Source: Fuerstiella sp. (GTDB lineage: Bacteria; Planctomycetota; Planctomycetia; Planctomycetales; Planctomycetaceae). From it: 64,000 nucleotides of DNA. Positions 37,812 to 47,655 of the stretch are shown here, piece after piece. Under the pieces are notes generated by a model. That model saw only the letters and a list, made by a program, of their open reading frames with translations, was not told the origin of the DNA and did not search any database. Every line of letters starts with the position of its first letter. Position 1 is the first letter of the stretch. The translations under genes were made by a program, and so were the position numbers. Where the stretch lies: NCBI GenBank assembly GCA_014238335.1, contig JABABI010000020.1:1-64000 (forward strand), written 5' to 3'.

Positions 37812-38954
37812 ATGAGAAGACGTAGAAATATGTTGACTGTCTGCCTAATGTTGTTGACCGCAGTTGTCAGCAACACGGCCGGCGCGTCGTGCGGTGGCGA
37901 ACCTTTCATGGGCGCCTACGTGAATATTCCGAAGCTGTTTAATTCAGACTCCGACATTCGCGACCGCGAACGTTCTATCGCGAAGCAACTGGACCGATTC
38001 AAGGCCAGCGGGCTGCGTGTCGTGATGCCCTACGTGACGACCACTGCGGGTACCGCCCTTTACCCAAGTAAGATTGTTCCCAGATGTCTGTACTCAGACT
38101 GGGACCCTGTCAGTGTGCTGATGCGCGAGGCGCGACACCGTGGACTGCAGGTTTATCCGGTGCCCTGTGTTCTGGCCTGCGGCAAACAGCAGCCGCAGGG
38201 CATTCTGCAGCAGCACACGGAATGGGCGTTGAGAGATGAACGTGGCCGGCCGATTGGTCATATCAGTCCCTGCCATCCACAGGCACGGGACTGGGTCGTT
38301 TCTGTGATGCATGAGATCGTTGAAAAATACAAACCCGATGGTCTGTTGTTGGATTATCTGAGATTCAACAACAGGCCGATGCAGCTGGATCCTCACGGCG
38401 CGGCACAGCTGAAGAAGTTAATGCGTGGAGTGCCTGAAACGCTTCAGTCCGTGAGTCTGCAGCGTTTCAAAGAAGACAGTTTGACCCAATTGATGCGGTC
38501 CATCAGCATCGACCTGCGGCGGCAGCAGCCGGGGATCAAACTGGCGATCTACTCATGGGGACCTCACGTTGTTCAGGACCACCGAGTCGCCCAGGACTGG
38601 CGTACCTGGGCTCAGAAACGATACATCGACATGGTAAACGTGTCTGGATATTGCTTTCCGGAAAACTACGGCGACCGTTATATGCAGGTCTTTGCGGATC
38701 GGATCGGCGGAGCTCTTGAAATCAACGGGAAGTTGCGCCGCCCCATCAAAGTAACTCTGTGCCTTGGGATCAGGACAAGTCACGGCCAGATCGACAAGGC
38801 CGCGGATGTTGACGATTACTTAAGCACTGCCAGTCGCCTGGGAGTAGACGGCACTGCCGTCTTTACGTGGTCACATGCGGAACCGTATCTCGAGGAGATA
38901 ATGCAGGCCGGTTACCTAACGCACTTCGCAGACGGTTTGAAGAACCGCCGCTGA
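37812..38954 (+). CDS. Exported glycoside-hydrolase-like (GHL10-type) protein
   Basis: About 380 residues. ATG 37812 gives a positively charged start ('MRRRRNMLTVCLMLLTAVV') and a signal peptide cut near 'AGASC'; an in-frame ATG at 37791 is also possible. The mature part is a TIM-barrel of the glycosyl-hydrolase-like GHL10 type: 'FMGAYVNIPKLF' at the start, 'ARHRGLQVYPVPCVLACG', 'YKPDGLLLDYLRFNN' with a conserved Asp, and 'MVNVSGYCFPENYGD'. Relatives are thought to act on polysaccharides or peptidoglycan, but activity is unproven. It is the only intact gene between an IS remnant and two pseudogenes. Confidence 0.72.
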   Translation: MRRRRNMLTVCLMLLTAVVSNTAGASCGGEPFMGAYVNIPKLFNSDSDIRDRERSIAKQLDRFKASGLRVVMPYVTTTAGTALYPSKIVPRCLYSDWDPVSVLMREARHRGLQVYPVPCVLACGKQQPQGILQQHTEWALRDERGRPIGHISPCHPQARDWVVSVMHEIVEKYKPDGLLLDYLRFNNRPMQLDPHGAAQLKKLMRGVPETLQSVSLQRFKEDSLTQLMRSISIDLRRQQPGIKLAIYSWGPHVVQDHRVAQDWRTWAQKRYIDMVNVSGYCFPENYGDRYMQVFADRIGGALEINGKLRRPIKVTLCLGIRTSHGQIDKAADVDDYLSTASRLGVDGTAVFTWSHAEPYLEEIMQAGYLTHFADGLKNRR

Positions 38955-39009
38955 ATCGGACTCGTCGCCATCAAACAAACGGTCACTCCCATGGAAGATC
39001 CCTCATCAG

Positions 39010-39660
39010 GTGACACCGACGACTGAGCAAGTAGAAGCTGGCCAGGCGGTATACACAAAAAACGCTGTCTGTTTACGACATCGTTGTCCTTGGTCTCTCA
39101 AACCGGTACATCTGCAGATGTCCGTCTTCCGAAATCCTGCGGCACTACAACGAATAGGTTTCGGACAATCACCTGGACGTGGGTGTGGGCACGGGATATT
39201 TCCTTGACGGATGCCGATTCCCATCACCGTCGTCTCGCGTCGCACTCATGGATCTGCATGCCAAATCGCTGGACTTCGCAGCGAAGCGAATCTCCCGCTA
39301 CTCTCCTGAAACGTACCGGCAGGATATTCTTGAGCCGGTGTCGATTGACATTCCAGAGTTTGACCCCGGCGGTATCAACTATCTGCTGCACTGCCTGCCA
39401 GGAACGATTACTGAAAAGCAGTCCTGTTTGATCATTTGCGCCCACTCATGAATACCGGGTCGACAATTTTCGGGTCGACAATTTTGCAGGGGGCGTACAG
39501 AAGAACCGGGTGGCGGTCTGACTGCTGGAGGTCTACAACAGGAAGGGTATTTTCTCGAACACAGCTGATGACCTCCAAAGTCTGAAGCGTGCGTTCGACG
39601 ATCGCATAGACGACGTCGCCGGATGCGTCGCCTTATTTTCAGGCCGTCTGCAAAAAAAGT
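39010..39660 (+). pseudogene. Class I SAM methyltransferase pseudogene
   Basis: Pieces in three frames reconstruct a methyltransferase of about 210 residues: 'TEQVEAGQAVYTKNA' (39019), then after a shift 'YDIVVLGLSNRYI' (39075), an in-frame TAG near 39150, 'HLDVGVGTGYFLDGCRFPSP' (SAM-binding motif I), 'GINYLLHCLPG', and finally 'LLEVYNRKGIFSNTADDLQ' near 39525-39590, ending 'GCVALFSGR'. At least two frame changes and one stop are present, plus a 15-base tandem duplication at 39456-39485. It cannot make a functional product. Confidence 0.75.
39456..39485. repeat. 15-bp perfect tandem duplication
   Basis: CGGGTCGACAATTTT occurs twice without gap inside the methyltransferase pseudogene. It looks like a recent slippage product. 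Confidence 0.9.
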
Positions 39661-39788
39661 AAACGTGATTGAGACCGTGGTCCACCAGACAAACTTTCCG
39701 AGAGTGCTTCGACGGAAAGGACCTGCCAGGATATATTAAATTGTTGGTAGTATCGCCCTGCTGAATAATCCACCAGATCTGCGCTGTC

Positions 39789-42464
39789 ATGCGATTACTC
39801 ACTTTTTTTCTTCTCATCGGCAACTGGACGGAGATTTCCGGACTAGCGGCATCACGTGGAGCCGAGGACACTCACCTGAAGGTTCAACACCTTCTCGCCC
39901 GGCATTGTCTGGAATGCCACGGACCTGATGCTGATCAGCGTCAGGCAGCACTGCGACTCGACGATAAAAAAAATGCCACGTCGGCGCTGGAGTCAGGCCG
40001 CACGGCCATCGTTCCCGGTTCACCGAAGAAAAGCGAACTGCTGCGGCGCGTCGCTGCGAATGACGAAACTCGAATGCCTCCGCGTGAATCCGGAGCCGGA
40101 CTTTCCGCAGAAGAGATCAGTCTGCTAACAGAGTGGATTCGCGAAGGAGCCCGGTGGAAAACCCACTGGGCATTCTTACCTCCGGAAGATCATGAACTAC
40201 CTCGCGTCCATGACTCAGATTGGAGTCGGCAGTCGCTGGATCACTTTATTCTCAATCACATCGAAGCCGCCGGTCAACTGCCCAACGGTGCCTCTGATCG
40301 CCGCACGTTGATTCGTCGAATCTACTTCGACCTGATTGGTCTGCCGCCGACACCACAACAGGTACAGGATTTTCTGAATTCGAAGTCTCCGGATGCGTGG
40401 GCTCAGGTGGTCGACGAACTACTTGCGTCGCCTCTGTACGGCCAGCGCTGGGGACGGCACTGGCTGGATGTCGTGCGCTATGGTGATTCGAATGGCAGTG
40501 ACGAGAACCATGCTTACCCACTGGCATGGCGATACCGCAACTACGTTATTGATGCATTCAACGCCGACATTCCCTTTGACCTGTTTGTGCAGGAGCAGCT
40601 GGCCGGAGATCTGCTGGACAACGCAGCGCGAACGAACGAAGGAATCACGGCGACGGGTTTTCTGGCGATCGGCACCAAGATCCTTGCGGAAAAAGATGCC
40701 GTGAAGAAACAGGCGGACATGGTGGACGAGCAGATCGATACGATCGGCAAAGCTTTGCTGGGATTCACCGTTGCCTGCGCTCGATGTCACGATCACAAGT
40801 TCGACCCGATTCCTGCGAGCGATTACTACGCTCTGGCCGGTATTCTGCACAGCACCAGGCTGGAAGATCGGGCCCTTGACACAAGTGCTTTCCTGACGGC
40901 TAAAAAGCAGCACGAACGCCGGATTGCCGAACTGAACGTCACGCGAAAGCGGCTGGAAAAGCAACTCACTGCAAACGGAAGTGAAATTCTGAATCGTCAG
41001 GCCGAGAACTTTCAGCGCGGCAACGCGGCAATTCTAAAGACCGAATATGGCGACGGAATCGGAATTATCAGCGACCCGGGAGCACAAAACACGTGGGCCG
41101 AATGGGACTTCGATATCCAAACGCAGGGAACATACCTGCTACAGTTTCGTTACGCGGCTCTGAATGCTCGGCCCGGAACGCTTTCCATCAACGGTCGGAT
41201 CGTCAACGAAACAGCTGTGAACCAGAAAACCGGCGGCTGGATGCCACCGCATCAAAAGTGGATAACGGAAGGTACATTTGCGTTTGCAGAAGGAATGAAC
41301 ACAGTTCGCTTCGAATCCGAACCCGTGATGTCTCACATCGACCGCATTCGCCTGATTCGTGCGGATGGTGTTGATTTCGCTGCAGTGCTGGCCGGCATCG
41401 ATGACATCGAAAAACAACAGAAGACTCTTGTGGAACAGGCACCTCAGCCGGCGAAAGTCATGGCGGTCACAGATGGAGATGCTCACGACATAAAGCTGCA
41501 CGTGCGCGGAAGCCATCTTTCACTGGGAAATATCGTATTACGCGGTTTTCCACTGGTCGCTTCCGGCATCAACAGAAAACAGACCACGTTGAAATTCAAC
41601 ATCGATGAAAAGGAGAGCGGGCGCCTGCAGCTGGCACGGTGGATGACCGACTCGGAAGAGGGAGCCGGTCGGCAACTTGCTCGAGTTATCGTGAACCGTG
41701 TGTGGCAATGGCATTTCGGTCGGGCCATCGCACCAACGCCGAACAACTTTGGTCTTCAGGGCGAAGTGCCAACACATCCGGAACTGCTCGACTGGCTGGC
41801 GCTGCGCCTCATCGAAGACAATTGGTCAATCAAAGCACTGCACCGCCGAATTCTGAATTCTGCGACTTATCGACAGCGAACGACCACCATGCTTGACCCG
41901 CTGTTTGCAGGCTACGCGCGACGACGAATGGATGCGGAAGTCATACGAGACACACTTCTGTTTCACGCCGGTCGGCTGGATACAACTTCCGCCGAGTACC
42001 TTGGTGGTGTCACGTCTCAGGATCCATCTCCGAAAGATCTGCTCGGAAACGAAGACCTGCATCGCAACTCTGACAAACGCTCTGTCTACCTGCCGGTGAT
42101 TCGTTCCAATGCGTATCGCTTTTTCACGGCGTTCGATTTCCCAAACTCCACAACTTCGGTCGGTCAACGAGATATCACGACGGTGCCAACTCAGGCATTG
42201 CTGATGATGAATGATCCGTTTCTGATGGATCAGGCCCGTCGATTTGCAGCGCTGGTTCTGGAGGCGACATCCGGTCCGGCTATCGTGGACGAAATCTATT
42301 CCCGTCTGTTCAATCGGCGTCCGATTCGGTCCGAGGAAAACGCCGCTTTGGAATTCGTTCGGGCGTTTTCGGAGACGAGCGATGCGAACGATTCTGAACA
42401 GGATGCATGGGGCGCATTCTGTCACACTCTGATGTTATCCAGCGAGTTTGTTTATGTGGAATGA
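39789..42464 (+). CDS. PSCyt1/DUF1549/DUF1553 cytochrome-like protein with CBM-like insert
   Basis: An 891-residue exported protein of planctomycete type. After a signal peptide comes a cytochrome-c-like domain with 'HCLECHGPDADQRQAALRL' (CxxCH near residue 40), then DUF1549 (about 148-350: 'LDHFILNHIEAAGQ', 'FDLIGLPPTPQQV', and a second CxxCH in 'CARCHDHKFDPI'). A beta-sandwich-like insert (about 415-535, 'GTYLLQFRYAALNARPGTLS') resembles a carbohydrate-binding module. DUF1553 closes the protein (about 615-870, 'RVIVNRVWQWHFGRAI'). It is likely periplasmic. Its stop lies inside the DUF1501 gene, so the two are made together, and a joint role in polysaccharide or sulfated-glycan use is inferred. 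Confidence 0.88.
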   Translation: MRLLTFFLLIGNWTEISGLAASRGAEDTHLKVQHLLARHCLECHGPDADQRQAALRLDDKKNATSALESGRTAIVPGSPKKSELLRRVAANDETRMPPRESGAGLSAEEISLLTEWIREGARWKTHWAFLPPEDHELPRVHDSDWSRQSLDHFILNHIEAAGQLPNGASDRRTLIRRIYFDLIGLPPTPQQVQDFLNSKSPDAWAQVVDELLASPLYGQRWGRHWLDVVRYGDSNGSDENHAYPLAWRYRNYVIDAFNADIPFDLFVQEQLAGDLLDNAARTNEGITATGFLAIGTKILAEKDAVKKQADMVDEQIDTIGKALLGFTVACARCHDHKFDPIPASDYYALAGILHSTRLEDRALDTSAFLTAKKQHERRIAELNVTRKRLEKQLTANGSEILNRQAENFQRGNAAILKTEYGDGIGIISDPGAQNTWAEWDFDIQTQGTYLLQFRYAALNARPGTLSINGRIVNETAVNQKTGGWMPPHQKWITEGTFAFAEGMNTVRFESEPVMSHIDRIRLIRADGVDFAAVLAGIDDIEKQQKTLVEQAPQPAKVMAVTDGDAHDIKLHVRGSHLSLGNIVLRGFPLVASGINRKQTTLKFNIDEKESGRLQLARWMTDSEEGAGRQLARVIVNRVWQWHFGRAIAPTPNNFGLQGEVPTHPELLDWLALRLIEDNWSIKALHRRILNSATYRQRTTTMLDPLFAGYARRRMDAEVIRDTLLFHAGRLDTTSAEYLGGVTSQDPSPKDLLGNEDLHRNSDKRSVYLPVIRSNAYRFFTAFDFPNSTTSVGQRDITTVPTQALLMMNDPFLMDQARRFAALVLEATSGPAIVDEIYSRLFNRRPIRSEENAALEFVRAFSETSDANDSEQDAWGAFCHTLMLSSEFVYVE

Positions 42465-43908
42465 GGCCCCCTCACAACTGCCACGACGGATCGCTCTGAA
42501 TCGCGTCGCGCTTGGATTCGCAGGTCTGGCATTCAACAGCCTGATGGCGGATACACAGGTTGGTGATCCGACAGCCGGATCTCTGGTTCCCGGTCCATTG
42601 GCTCCCCGGAAACCACATATTCCGCCGAAAGCAAAGCGGATCATCTTTCTGTTTATGCACGGCGGTCCGTCGCACATCGATCTGTTCGACCCGAAGCCTA
42701 TGCTGACCAGAGACAGTGGCCGGCAGCTGCCGTTTTCGGGCTCACGAGTCACTTTCGCGAAACGTGGAAACCTGATGGGCAGCCCGTGGCGATTTCGTCG
42801 TTGCGGAGATTCCGGACTGCCAATGAGCGAACTCTGGCAGCACTTGCCCAGCGTAGCGGACGAACTGTGCATGATTCATTCGCTGTGCGAAACAAATGTC
42901 TCGCATGGTGGTGCCTGCATGAAAATGCACACGGGTGACGAGGCTCAGCTGCGTCCCAGCGTCGGTTCGTGGATAAGTTACGGCCTGGGAACGGAAAATC
43001 AGAATCTGCCGTCGTTTATCACGATCTGTCCGACATCGCTGCACGGTGGAGTCAACAATTTTGGTTCTGCTTTTTTGCCGGCGGTGCATTCCGGCGTGGC
43101 TCTGGGAACCCCCGGATATCCGAATTCCGCCGCAAAGGAAGCAACGTTTGACTTTCTCAGTAACTCGCAACGCACGTCCGGGCAGCAGAAGCTGCAACTG
43201 GACCTGCTGCGCAGACTGCATTCTGAACGCCGTTCCGGTGATTCGGAACTGGATGCCAGACTGAAATCGTTCGAACTCGCCTTCCGCATGCAAACATCCG
43301 CGCCGGAAGCCGTAAACCTTTCGGCAGAATCACAGGCGACTCAGGCGCTGTACGGACTTGACGATCCCGTAACGGAAAACTTCGGACGGGAGTGCCTGCT
43401 GGCACGGCGGTTTGCAGAGCGCGGCGTGCGTTTCATTCAGGTCAGCCACGCCCATTCATTGCCGTTCAACAACGAACAGTGGGATCAGCATTCGCATCTT
43501 GTGAAAGGCCACTCCATCAACGTTCGACAAATCGACAAACCCATCACGGGCCTGCTGACGGATCTGAAACAACGCGGACTTCTGGAGGACACGCTCGTTT
43601 TGTGGGGTGGAGAATTTGGCAGAACGCCGACCGTACAGGTTGGTAACGCCGAGTTCGGTCGCGACCATCACACAGAAGGTTTCACCATGTGGCTGGCAGG
43701 TGGCGGTGTTAAACAGGGTGTTCGCTATGGCAGCACGGACGAGTACGGATACTACGCGACAGAGAACCGCTGCACGATCCACGACCTGCACGCAACGCTG
43801 TTGCATCTGTTGGGACTGGACCACACCCGTCTGACATGGCCGCACAACGGGCGGGATCTGAGATTGACAGATGTATACGGCGACGTTGCGACAGGTGTTC
43901 TTGCGTGA
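42454..43908 (+). CDS. DUF1501 exported protein paired with DUF1553 protein
   Basis: A DUF1501 protein of about 484 residues. ATG 42454 overlaps the end of the DUF1553 gene by 11 bases; a TTG at 42448 is an alternative start. The N-terminus 'PSQLPRRIALNRVALGFAG' is Tat-like. Core motifs are '[20 protein letters not shown]', 'VLWGGEFGRTPTVQ', 'GRDHHTEGFTMWLAGGGVK' and the C-terminal 'HNGRDLRLTDVYGDVATGVL'. The fold is related to alkaline phosphatase/sulfatase, but no activity is established. This DUF1553-DUF1501 order is the standard planctomycete arrangement. Confidence 0.9.
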   Translation: MWNEAPSQLPRRIALNRVALGFAGLAFNSLMADTQVGDPTAGSLVPGPLAPRKPHIPPKAKRIIFLFMHGGPSHIDLFDPKPMLTRDSGRQLPFSGSRVTFAKRGNLMGSPWRFRRCGDSGLPMSELWQHLPSVADELCMIHSLCETNVSHGGACMKMHTGDEAQLRPSVGSWISYGLGTENQNLPSFITICPTSLHGGVNNFGSAFLPAVHSGVALGTPGYPNSAAKEATFDFLSNSQRTSGQQKLQLDLLRRLHSERRSGDSELDARLKSFELAFRMQTSAPEAVNLSAESQATQALYGLDDPVTENFGRECLLARRFAERGVRFIQVSHAHSLPFNNEQWDQHSHLVKGHSINVRQIDKPITGLLTDLKQRGLLEDTLVLWGGEFGRTPTVQVGNAEFGRDHHTEGFTMWLAGGGVKQGVRYGSTDEYGYYATENRCTIHDLHATLLHLLGLDHTRLTWPHNGRDLRLTDVYGDVATGVLA

Positions 43909-44242
43909 TTTTCAGCGAAGCTGACCGCGGCATTAGTGCTTTCTCAGATCGCCGGCAGCACTGCGTTCGACGCGCGGCCCGTTGGGGACGCGGTTAAACG
44001 ATGGATGTGTTGCACGGCGTTTAACCGCGAGAGCATCGCCCCGCGTTTCTGCCGATGTGCAAAGAAAACTGGCGTGCCGACATATCGGTCTGGGAGGTCA
44101 TTGTGAACCACACGTAAGAAAGTCAGACAATTGGGAAGTCCCCGACAAACACTCTATAATGGGGTGCGACAACGTTACGACGGAAAGCCACGCTGCACAG
44201 AAATCCGGGCGACTCAATTACAAACCAATCAGAAAGTAACAG
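43909..44242. other. Intergenic region with nadC promoter
   Basis: About 330 bases without a gene between the DUF1501 and nadC genes. The promoter at 44131-44160 is the only clear signal. Confidence 0.5.
44131..44160 (+). promoter_or_regulatory. Sigma-70-type promoter of nadC
   Basis: TTGGGA and a perfect TATAAT are separated by 18 bases, about 80 bases before the nadC ATG. Confidence 0.65.
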
Positions 44243-45148
44243 ATGACTCCAGTGGAGGTCTCGAAAGCAGCGTTGGCGTCTGCTGACAAACTTATCCAGC
44301 TGGCCCTGACAGAGGACCTGGAAGATTGCGGTGATCTGACAAGTCAGGCGACCGTACCCCCGAATATAACGGCCACGGTGAATCTTGTTGCTCGAGAAAA
44401 CGGCGTGCTGAGCGGCAGCGTGTTAATCGAACGCGTCTACGCGGCACTGTGTGCATTGCAACTGGTTTCCGCGGATTCCATTCAGGTCACGTCATGTGTG
44501 AGCGATGGCGAAAGGGTTGAGCCGGGGAAAACTATCGCCACCGTTGTCGGTCCGGTCAGTCTGCTGCTGACAGGCGAACGGGTGGTGCTGAACTTCGTGA
44601 TTCACCTGAGCGGTATCGCTTCATTGACGGCCGAATTCGTGCGTCGCGCGAACGGAAGCCGTGCGGTAATCCTTGATACCCGCAAAACGCTGCCAGGTTT
44701 TCGACTGCTTCACAAGTATGCGGTCCGCTGCGGCGGCGGCAGCAATCACCGCACTGGACTGTTTGACGGAATCCTGATTAAGGACAATCATCTGGCCGCG
44801 CGCGGCTGTGATTCCGTCGCTGACGCCGTCACAGCTGCCCGGTCGTGGCTGCAACAACAGAATCTCAATCTGCCGGTGGAAGTTGAGGTGGACACACTGC
44901 ACCAGCTGCGCGACGCGTTGGCCCAGCACCCCGAGATCGTTCTGCTGGACAATATGAAGCCGACAGAACTGCAGGCAGCGGTCACGCTTCGAGAGGAACT
45001 GTCTCCACACACGCTTCTCGAAGCATCCGGCGGCGTTAATCTGGACACCGTTGGCTGTATCGCCGGAACGGGAGTCGACCGAATCAGCATCGGCGCGCTG
45101 ACACATTCGGCTCCGGCACTGGACCTCGGCTATGACTGGCAGTGGTAG
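44243..45148 (+). CDS. nadC: Nicotinate-nucleotide pyrophosphorylase (carboxylating)
   Basis: Quinolinate phosphoribosyltransferase of de novo NAD synthesis, cytoplasmic: quinolinate plus PRPP to nicotinate mononucleotide. At 301 residues it is slightly longer than most. Motifs are 'LTEDLEDCGDLTSQAT' at the start, 'ILDTRKTLPGFRLLHKYAV' and 'CGGGSNHRTGLFDGILIKDN' with the substrate-binding Arg, His and Lys, then 'VEVDTLHQL', 'LLDNMKP' and 'LEASGGVNLDTV'. A good promoter lies upstream. Its stop codon is 14 bases from that of frr on the other strand. No other NAD gene is nearby. Confidence 0.95.
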   Translation: MTPVEVSKAALASADKLIQLALTEDLEDCGDLTSQATVPPNITATVNLVARENGVLSGSVLIERVYAALCALQLVSADSIQVTSCVSDGERVEPGKTIATVVGPVSLLLTGERVVLNFVIHLSGIASLTAEFVRRANGSRAVILDTRKTLPGFRLLHKYAVRCGGGSNHRTGLFDGILIKDNHLAARGCDSVADAVTAARSWLQQQNLNLPVEVEVDTLHQLRDALAQHPEIVLLDNMKPTELQAAVTLREELSPHTLLEASGGVNLDTVGCIAGTGVDRISIGALTHSAPALDLGYDWQW

Positions 45149-45162
45149 GGTCTGCTCGTAAG

Positions 45163-45723
45163 TCAGTCGTCCATCACTTCCTTTTCTTTGGCCGTCGCGC
45201 CTGAATTGACGATGCCCTCAAACTTCTTGGTCAGTTCCTGCACCTTTTCCTTCGTGTGATCGCGATCGTCCTCGGACATCGTCTTGTCCTTTTGCGCCTG
45301 GTCAGCGTGCTTGTTGGCGTCTCGACGAATATTTCGGATGGAAACACGCCCTTCCTCCGCCAGTTCCTTAACGCGGCCGGCCAGTTGTTGACGCCGTTCC
45401 GTCGACAGAGGAGGGACATTAAGACGAACAACACGACCGTCGTTGTTGGGGGCCATTCCCAGATCACTGTTCTGAATCGCCTTCGCGATTTCGTCAAGAC
45501 TCGACACGTCAAATGGTCGAATCATGATTTGCTGCGGCTCTGGTACGCTGACGTTTGCAATCTGTTTGAGCGGTGTGGGGGAGCCGTAGTAATCGACCTT
45601 GATTGAATCGACAAGTCCCGGATTCGCGCGACCGGTGCGGATTCCTGTGAGTGACGAAGAAAAATGTTCGACTGCTTTTTCCATCCGCTCTTCAGCGTCG
45701 AGAAGAATTTCGTCCTGGTCCAT
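45163..45723 (-). CDS. frr: Ribosome recycling factor
   Basis: Splits the post-termination ribosome with EF-G. It is 186 residues long, as usual. Family marks are 'RMEKAVEHFSSSLTGIRTGR', 'DYYGSPTPLKQIANVSVPEP', 'MIRPFDVSSLDEIAKAIQNS' and 'DLGMAPNNDGRVVRLNVPPL', with the long three-helix-bundle segment at the C-terminus. In many bacteria frr follows pyrH and tsf; here the upstream side holds a divergent M50 protease gene, so the common order is broken. Confidence 0.96.
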   Translation of the reverse strand: MDQDEILLDAEERMEKAVEHFSSSLTGIRTGRANPGLVDSIKVDYYGSPTPLKQIANVSVPEPQQIMIRPFDVSSLDEIAKAIQNSDLGMAPNNDGRVVRLNVPPLSTERRQQLAGRVKELAEEGRVSIRNIRRDANKHADQAQKDKTMSEDDRDHTKEKVQELTKKFEGIVNSGATAKEKEVMDD

Positions 45724-46002
45724 AAGTTCAACCTTTGGTATCCGGTCGGCCGGGCGGTGCCATCTTGTGAAATTTTACCATGGAAAACTTGGCCGAAATG
45801 GGAATGCCTCACTCTGAAATCGCCCGCAGGCCTCCATTCGGCGCCTCAGCATGGTAGTGAACCCAGCCGCCCGGTCAAACGCAGGACTTTAGCGCGTGAA
45901 GGGCAAGCGACTATCGCCGTGTAAAGGATTCTGAACGGCAGACCTGGAAAATTCGACATGCAGGGTCTCGCATCGGGGCATGTGATCGCTACAATTCGAC
46001 TC

Positions 46003-47022
46003 ATGCATGCAACCGATACAATCCTAAAATTCGGTTTCCCGTTCGGAATGCTCGGCGGCGCTCGGTTTAGACTCAGCTTTTTGTTCCCGATTGCCATGAT
46101 TGCCATGATTTGGCGACTGGACAATCTTCTGCTGGGATTACTGGCGACAGCAATTCTGCTGTTCAGCGTATTGATACACGAACTGGCTCATTTGCTGGTC
46201 GCTCGATCTGCGGGAGGGGAGATGGACGAAGTTCACCTTTGGCCTCTGGGCGGACTTGAGGAACCATATGGTCGTGGCTATCTGCACGACCACTTTCAGA
46301 CGATGCTGGCCGGTCCGCTGACAAACCTGTTGTTGGCGATTAGCTGCATGATGACGCTGTCTGCCGCGGAGGTATCTCCGCTGCTGAGCCCCTTCTCCGG
46401 TCTTGAAGTGCCCGGTAGTGAACCCCTGAGCGACACCGCGTGGCGAATGGCCTTCATGATTAACTGGGTGTTGTTTGTCGTCAACCTTCTGCCGATCACT
46501 CCTTTTGATGGTGGAGTCCTGTTCCGGACATATCTGTCAACTCGGTTCTCGGAAGTTGAAAGTCGAGACCTGATGGTTCGACTGGGGCTGGTACTGGGGA
46601 TGTTCGGTGTTTTGGCCGGGTTCGTGTTTGACATCAGTGGACTGGTGGCATTGTCCGCCTTCGTCATGATTCTGCACCTGCATGAAAATTTCAGATGGTA
46701 CAAATTGACTGGTGATCCGGACGAGTTCTCCGTTTTCGATATTACTGATAGGCCCGGCAAGCTCAACGCCGAGTTTTTCCGTGACGATTCCAATTTGTCC
46801 GATGACCCGTCTGAGTCCGCCGACGTCAGCGAGGAATGGCGAATGGGGCGTGAAGACACCAGCGTGCAACAGGAACACAAAGAGCGACGCAGCGAGGAAC
46901 AACAGGTCGACGACATTCTGCAGAAGCTTCATCAAAATGGTCGCGACTCTTTGAGCAGTCTTGAGTTGCAGATTCTGAATCGCGTCAGCGACAAGTACAG
47001 AAATCGTCGTCAGCACAATTAG
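46003..47022 (+). CDS. Site-2 protease (M50) family membrane metallopeptidase
   Basis: About 339 residues from ATG 46003; an earlier ATG at 45958 would add 15 residues. Membrane helices around residues 25-75 contain 'LIHELAHLLVARSAGG' with the HExxH zinc site, and a later helix has 'NLLPITPFDGGVLF', the second conserved motif whose Asp completes the site. The C-terminal 90 residues form a charged cytoplasmic tail rich in Glu, Asp and Arg. Such proteases cut transmembrane helices of anti-sigma or other regulators. The putative substrate is not linked here. The lipoprotein gene follows within 30 bases. Confidence 0.87.
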   Translation: MHATDTILKFGFPFGMLGGARFRLSFLFPIAMIAMIWRLDNLLLGLLATAILLFSVLIHELAHLLVARSAGGEMDEVHLWPLGGLEEPYGRGYLHDHFQTMLAGPLTNLLLAISCMMTLSAAEVSPLLSPFSGLEVPGSEPLSDTAWRMAFMINWVLFVVNLLPITPFDGGVLFRTYLSTRFSEVESRDLMVRLGLVLGMFGVLAGFVFDISGLVALSAFVMILHLHENFRWYKLTGDPDEFSVFDITDRPGKLNAEFFRDDSNLSDDPSESADVSEEWRMGREDTSVQQEHKERRSEEQQVDDILQKLHQNGRDSLSSLELQILNRVSDKYRNRRQHN

Positions 47023-47052
47023 ACTGACCCAGTGAAACACCCGGTAATTCCC

Positions 47053-47655
47053 ATGCGTACCCATTCATCGATCCACCTTCTGTCAATATCTGTACTGCTG
47101 ATCTGCGCCGGTTGCGGTGACGAAAGCGTGGTCAAGTCGACTCCACCCGTGATGAAAGCAGATTCGGCTGTTGACGACAGTCAGGAAACACCCGTCACAT
47201 CGGCGACTGTGTCCGGCGAACGGAAAGCATTCGACGGTCTGAAGTTTGCCGTCCCCGCGGGATGGGAAGAAATGCCGCTGTCCCAGTTTCAGATGGGAAT
47301 TATCTCGGCGAAGTTCGCCATGCCCGCTGCCGGGCCGGATGTTACGCTGACGCTTTCCCGTTCAGGTGGTTCGCTCTCGGACAATCTTGACCGCTGGCGC
47401 GGGCAGGTGACGCAGTCACGCGGCGAAGTCACGGAAACGCTGACTGTCGCGGGAGTAGATGCCACTTTGATTGATCTGGAGGGACGGTTCTCGGCGGGAT
47501 TTGGTCGTGACGCTCAGGATGGCTGGCGAATGCTGGGTATCATTGCTCCTCTGCCGGATCAGGGGTACTTTCTGAAGCTGACCGGTCCGGTCGACCAGGT
47601 CGAAGCGGTAGAAGAAGATTTCCTCGCATTCGCAAAGTCGGCTCAACGCGATTAG
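47053..47655 (+). CDS. Predicted lipoprotein, unknown function
   Basis: About 200 residues from ATG 47053; a GTG at 47032 is an alternative start. The N-terminal signal ends in a lipobox-like 'LICAGC', so it is probably a lipoprotein with Cys near residue 19. The mature part ('FDGLKFAVPAGWEEMPLSQF', 'DVTLTLSRSGGSLSDNLDRW') resembles planctomycete proteins of the type 'lipid-anchored domain of unknown function'. No catalytic motif is seen. It starts 30 bases after the M50 protease gene on the same strand and may be in one operon with it. Confidence 0.7.
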   Translation: MRTHSSIHLLSISVLLICAGCGDESVVKSTPPVMKADSAVDDSQETPVTSATVSGERKAFDGLKFAVPAGWEEMPLSQFQMGIISAKFAMPAAGPDVTLTLSRSGGSLSDNLDRWRGQVTQSRGEVTETLTVAGVDATLIDLEGRFSAGFGRDAQDGWRMLGIIAPLPDQGYFLKLTGPVDQVEAVEEDFLAFAKSAQRD

